In this document: positions 5,325 to 6,730 of the stretch, in pieces
Layout of the letters: each line of letters starts with the position of its first letter
Numbering within the stretch: position 1 is the stretch's first letter
Assembly: GCA_021775655.1 (NCBI GenBank)
Contig: JAJFHK010000299.1
Span: 1-6,730, forward strand
Length of the DNA stretch: 6,730 bases
DNA from: Filomicrobium sp.
GTDB lineage: Bacteria > Pseudomonadota > Alphaproteobacteria > Rhizobiales > Hyphomicrobiaceae
Direction: 5' to 3'
Made by a program: the position numbers and the translations under genes
Notes under the pieces: model-generated
What the model was told of the DNA's origin: nothing
The model's database searches: none
What the model saw: the letters and a program-made list of their open reading frames with translations, nothing else

Positions 5325-5474
5325 ATGGAACGTGGCTCTCATGACGAACCTGTTCTTGAAACAACCGAAGCCCGGCAGGGTCAGCGAAGCGGCGTAATTT
5401 GGATCCTGCTAATTTCCCTCGCACTTGCCTTTGCCGCATGGGCTGTCACGCACTTTCTGTACGCCCCGACGTAA
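5325..5474 (+). CDS. 49-residue single-span membrane protein
   Basis: This short gene encodes MERGSHDEPVLETTEARQGQ, then RSG, a single hydrophobic span VIWILLISLALAFAAWAV (about 24-41), and a short end THFLYAPT. The soluble N-terminus is acidic, with TEARQG just before the membrane. The same layout, a TEARQG-like motif followed by one span, occurs in many small unnamed rhizobial inner-membrane proteins. A strong ribosome site, GGAGGGAG (about 5311-5318), precedes the ATG by 7 bases, which makes translation likely despite the size. It could be a small regulator or stabiliser of an inner-membrane complex, but nothing in the sequence shows which. Confidence 0.72.
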   Translation: MERGSHDEPVLETTEARQGQRSGVIWILLISLALAFAAWAVTHFLYAPT

Positions 5475-5567
5475 CGCAGTCGTTTAATCGTCGGATCGAT
5501 ATTGGAGTTCTGGATGCCCGAAGCGCTTGCACGAATTGCTCAAAGGATTCCTAGCTTGAGGCAATCG

Positions 5568-5594
5568 GGAACTAATCGCTGCGAATGCCGCGTT
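5568..5594 (+). promoter_or_regulatory. weak EcfG-like promoter (18-base spacer)
   Basis: GGAAC (5568-5572) and CGTT (5591-5594) are present in the right order and orientation, about 70 bases before the next gene. The spacer is 18 bases instead of 16 or 17. It could be a poor EcfG site or coincidence. Confidence 0.25.
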
Positions 5595-5661
5595 ATTGAC
5601 GCCGAGCTATCGTGGATTGCGTGCTCGCCTTCGAAGGCATAACGAAGAGGAGGAGTTTGAG

Positions 5662-5904
5662 ATGGACCTCTCGCTGCCAGGAATCGAAATTCTCAAGGCA
5701 ATAGAGAAGAGCGACAAGCAGGATCAGGTCTACGTCGACATCGAGACGCTCGTGTCCAACCTCGACAATCCACCCTTGGCAAATGACCGCGCGCGCATTC
5801 TCGATACATTGCGGGAACTGAAACGCAAGACGTTCATAGAATTCAAAGTGGGCCAGGGTGTCAAAATTACGGAAAGCGGAACTGTAGCCTTGCGCGCACT
5901 TTAG
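5662..5904 (+). CDS. small winged-helix-like protein, function unknown
   Basis: This is an 80-residue soluble protein beginning MDLSLPGIEILKAIEKS. The order of elements resembles a compact winged helix: helix 1 (IEILKAIEKS), a segment VYVDIETLVSNL, and a recognition-like helix (DRARILDTLRELKRKTFIE, about 42-60). A two-strand wing follows (FKVGQGVKITESGTVAL), where an iTesG-like turn is typical of wings. DNA binding is therefore plausible but not shown; the helices carry Arg and Lys (RELKRK). The start at 5662 is chosen because AGGAGG (5648-5653) lies 8 bases before it; an upstream in-frame TTG at 5596 has no site. No membrane or signal sequence is present. Confidence 0.72.
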   Translation: MDLSLPGIEILKAIEKSDKQDQVYVDIETLVSNLDNPPLANDRARILDTLRELKRKTFIEFKVGQGVKITESGTVALRAL

Positions 5905-5937
5905 CCTATCCTGGAGCCTTCTTAACTAGATAGGGTA

Positions 5938-6249
5938 TTGAGATCATCGCAGCCTTCAAGGAGCTACGATGAAATCGAAACTCGATCCGCGATCACCGGC
6001 AGGAAAACTGTCCGATGGATCCACCACGAGTCCCGCAAACACTACTACTATTCGGAAAAGAAGGTTCGCAATCTCCTCGAGGGCTTCGCGGCGAACTTTC
6101 AGTTGCCGACTTCTGTCGGCGTCAGGGGATCGCGCAAGGCTTACATTGTGGCTCGTTTGCCCGCTGTGTTCGACGATGAAAGCAGATCACAGCATGGACT
6201 TCAGATGTTGACTGCTTCTTCCGATCGTCGACCAATTGATCATTCCTAA
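5938..6249 (+). CDS. small ORF, start unclear, possibly frameshifted
   Basis: The coding frame appears to be the one giving TVRWIHHESRKHYYYSEKKV, then LLEGFAANFQLPTSVGVRGS and KAYIVARLPAVFDDE. Its third codon positions are clearly richer in G and C (about 70% in the middle part) than those of the overlapping frame. The start is a problem. The only in-frame initiator is a TTG at 5938 with a poor site, whereas a strong AAGGAG (5958-5963) precedes an ATG at 5969 in a different frame, giving a Ser/Arg-rich 80-residue product. A small indel just after 5969 would join the good start to the good frame. No family is recognised; the basic, aromatic middle (RKHYYYSEKK) is distinctive. Confidence 0.45.
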   Translation: MRSSQPSRSYDEIETRSAITGRKTVRWIHHESRKHYYYSEKKVRNLLEGFAANFQLPTSVGVRGSRKAYIVARLPAVFDDESRSQHGLQMLTASSDRRPIDHS

Positions 6250-6258
6250 TCGGAACAC

Positions 6259-6290
6259 GGCCGGGAAGCGGCGTCTATCGCTTCCCGGCC
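6259..6290. terminator. perfect 12-bp hairpin between convergent genes
   Basis: GGCCGGGAAGCG (6259-6270) and CGCTTCCCGGCC (6279-6290) form a perfect 12-base stem with an 8-base loop. It lies 10 bases after the stop of the plus-strand ORF ending at 6249 and faces the minus-strand PRC-barrel gene that ends at 6382. This is the classic place for a two-way terminator. There is no T-run on either side, so termination would rely on stem strength or Rho. Confidence 0.65.
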
Positions 6291-6381
6291 TAATCGTCAT
6301 ACTCGTGGAACGTCGACTTTCAGATCTTGTCGCGGCGGTGTCGATGATTTTCTACCACCTTTGCTTCGCGGCGGCCGATGT

Positions 6382-6730
6382 CTAGTCAACTCGTTCCGTT
6401 CGCTCTGTGCGATCGCTCGACGATTGTGCGGACTCCATCGGTTTGCCCACCCAGCGACCATCGACTTTGCGAAGGCCAGGTGCATTCTTTAGCTCTTCAT
6501 TAGTAAGCCCGACGTGGTAACGGTCGGCGTTTCGGTCGTGGCGCAAGTCGCTAACCTTTAACATGATGCGTTTCTCCCCGAGTCCGAGGAAGCCACCATG
6601 GCCGAGAATAATCGAATGGTCACTGCCATCTAGGCTCACGATCAAATCTTCGATTTCTCCAACTTTTTCTTCGGAGTTAGACGTGTAAACGTTGCTACCG
6701 ATGACTTCATTCGCGGATATGTTCGACTGG
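6382..6730 (-). CDS. PRC-barrel domain protein (5' partial)
   Basis: The C-terminal 115 residues of a protein enter from the right edge. The visible start ANEVIGSNVYTSNSEEKVGE continues as IEDLIVSLDG, then HSIILGHGGFLGLGEKRIML. This is a clear PRC-barrel domain: IG-x-x-VY strand, KVGEIEDLIV strand, and GGFLGLGEK turn. A later segment, NADRYHVGLTNEELKNAPGL, resembles the linker seen in rhizobial PRC-barrel stress proteins that continue past the barrel. A Ser/Arg/Glu-rich tail follows (SSSDRTERTERVD). PRC-barrel proteins bind partners at the membrane or RNA machinery; many alphaproteobacterial ones are exported. The true start and any signal peptide lie outside the window. The gene ends towards the 12-bp hairpin. 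Confidence 0.82.
   Translation of the reverse strand, partial: QSNISANEVIGSNVYTSNSEEKVGEIEDLIVSLDGSDHSIILGHGGFLGLGEKRIMLKVSDLRHDRNADRYHVGLTNEELKNAPGLRKVDGRWVGKPMESAQSSSDRTERTERVD

Noticed and set aside
5514..5642. 42-codon open frame with GGAG 6 bases before its ATG
   Set aside because: The start looks usable, but third-position composition is not coding-like and no domain or membrane span is visible. It may be chance in the leader of the next gene.
6297..6485. Minus-strand 62-codon open frame
   Set aside because: It overlaps the end of the PRC-barrel gene in another frame and has no ribosome site.

Overview
The window looks like an accessory, intergenic-rich stretch from an alphaproteobacterium, most likely of the Hyphomicrobiales (Rhizobiales; a Bradyrhizobium-like genome is my best guess). 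This rests on the style of the small proteins, a Crp/Fnr regulator of the type common in that group, and three promoter matches to the alphaproteobacterial general-stress sigma factor EcfG (GGAAC-N16/17-CGTT). The taxonomic call is inference. No core housekeeping or RNA gene is present.

Layout: 1-~573 is the 5' end of an IS1595-type insertion sequence on the minus strand. Its transposase is broken by a 1-base deletion and cut by the window edge. A long intergenic stretch (574-1017) ends in an EcfG-type promoter and a TTGA-N6-TCAA box in front of a Crp/Fnr regulator (1018-1695, +). A DUF3008-type small protein follows (1742-1939, +). A 47-nt near-perfect hairpin separates it from a convergent secreted small protein (2155-2499, -) that has its own EcfG-type promoter. 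Next are a DUF1328-like membrane protein (2867-3151, -) and a small helical protein (3570-3845, -) with a third EcfG-type promoter. On the plus strand come a two-helix membrane protein (4193-4456), a flavodoxin-fold reductase (4495-5232), a 49-residue single-span membrane protein (5325-5474), a small winged-helix-like protein (5662-5904) and a small ORF of uncertain start (5938-6249). A 12-bp perfect stem separates these from a convergent PRC-barrel protein (6382 to the window end, -).

How the genes may work together: three separate units carry EcfG promoter matches, and the other genes are small envelope or charged proteins of kinds common in stress regulons (DUF1328, PRC-barrel, DUF3008). 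The coherent reading is a scattered general-stress gene islet beside a decayed insertion sequence. One regulator in it (Crp/Fnr) is itself predicted to be stress-induced and perhaps self-repressed. I saw no CRISPR array, tRNA, toxin-antitoxin pair or recognisable new defence system.
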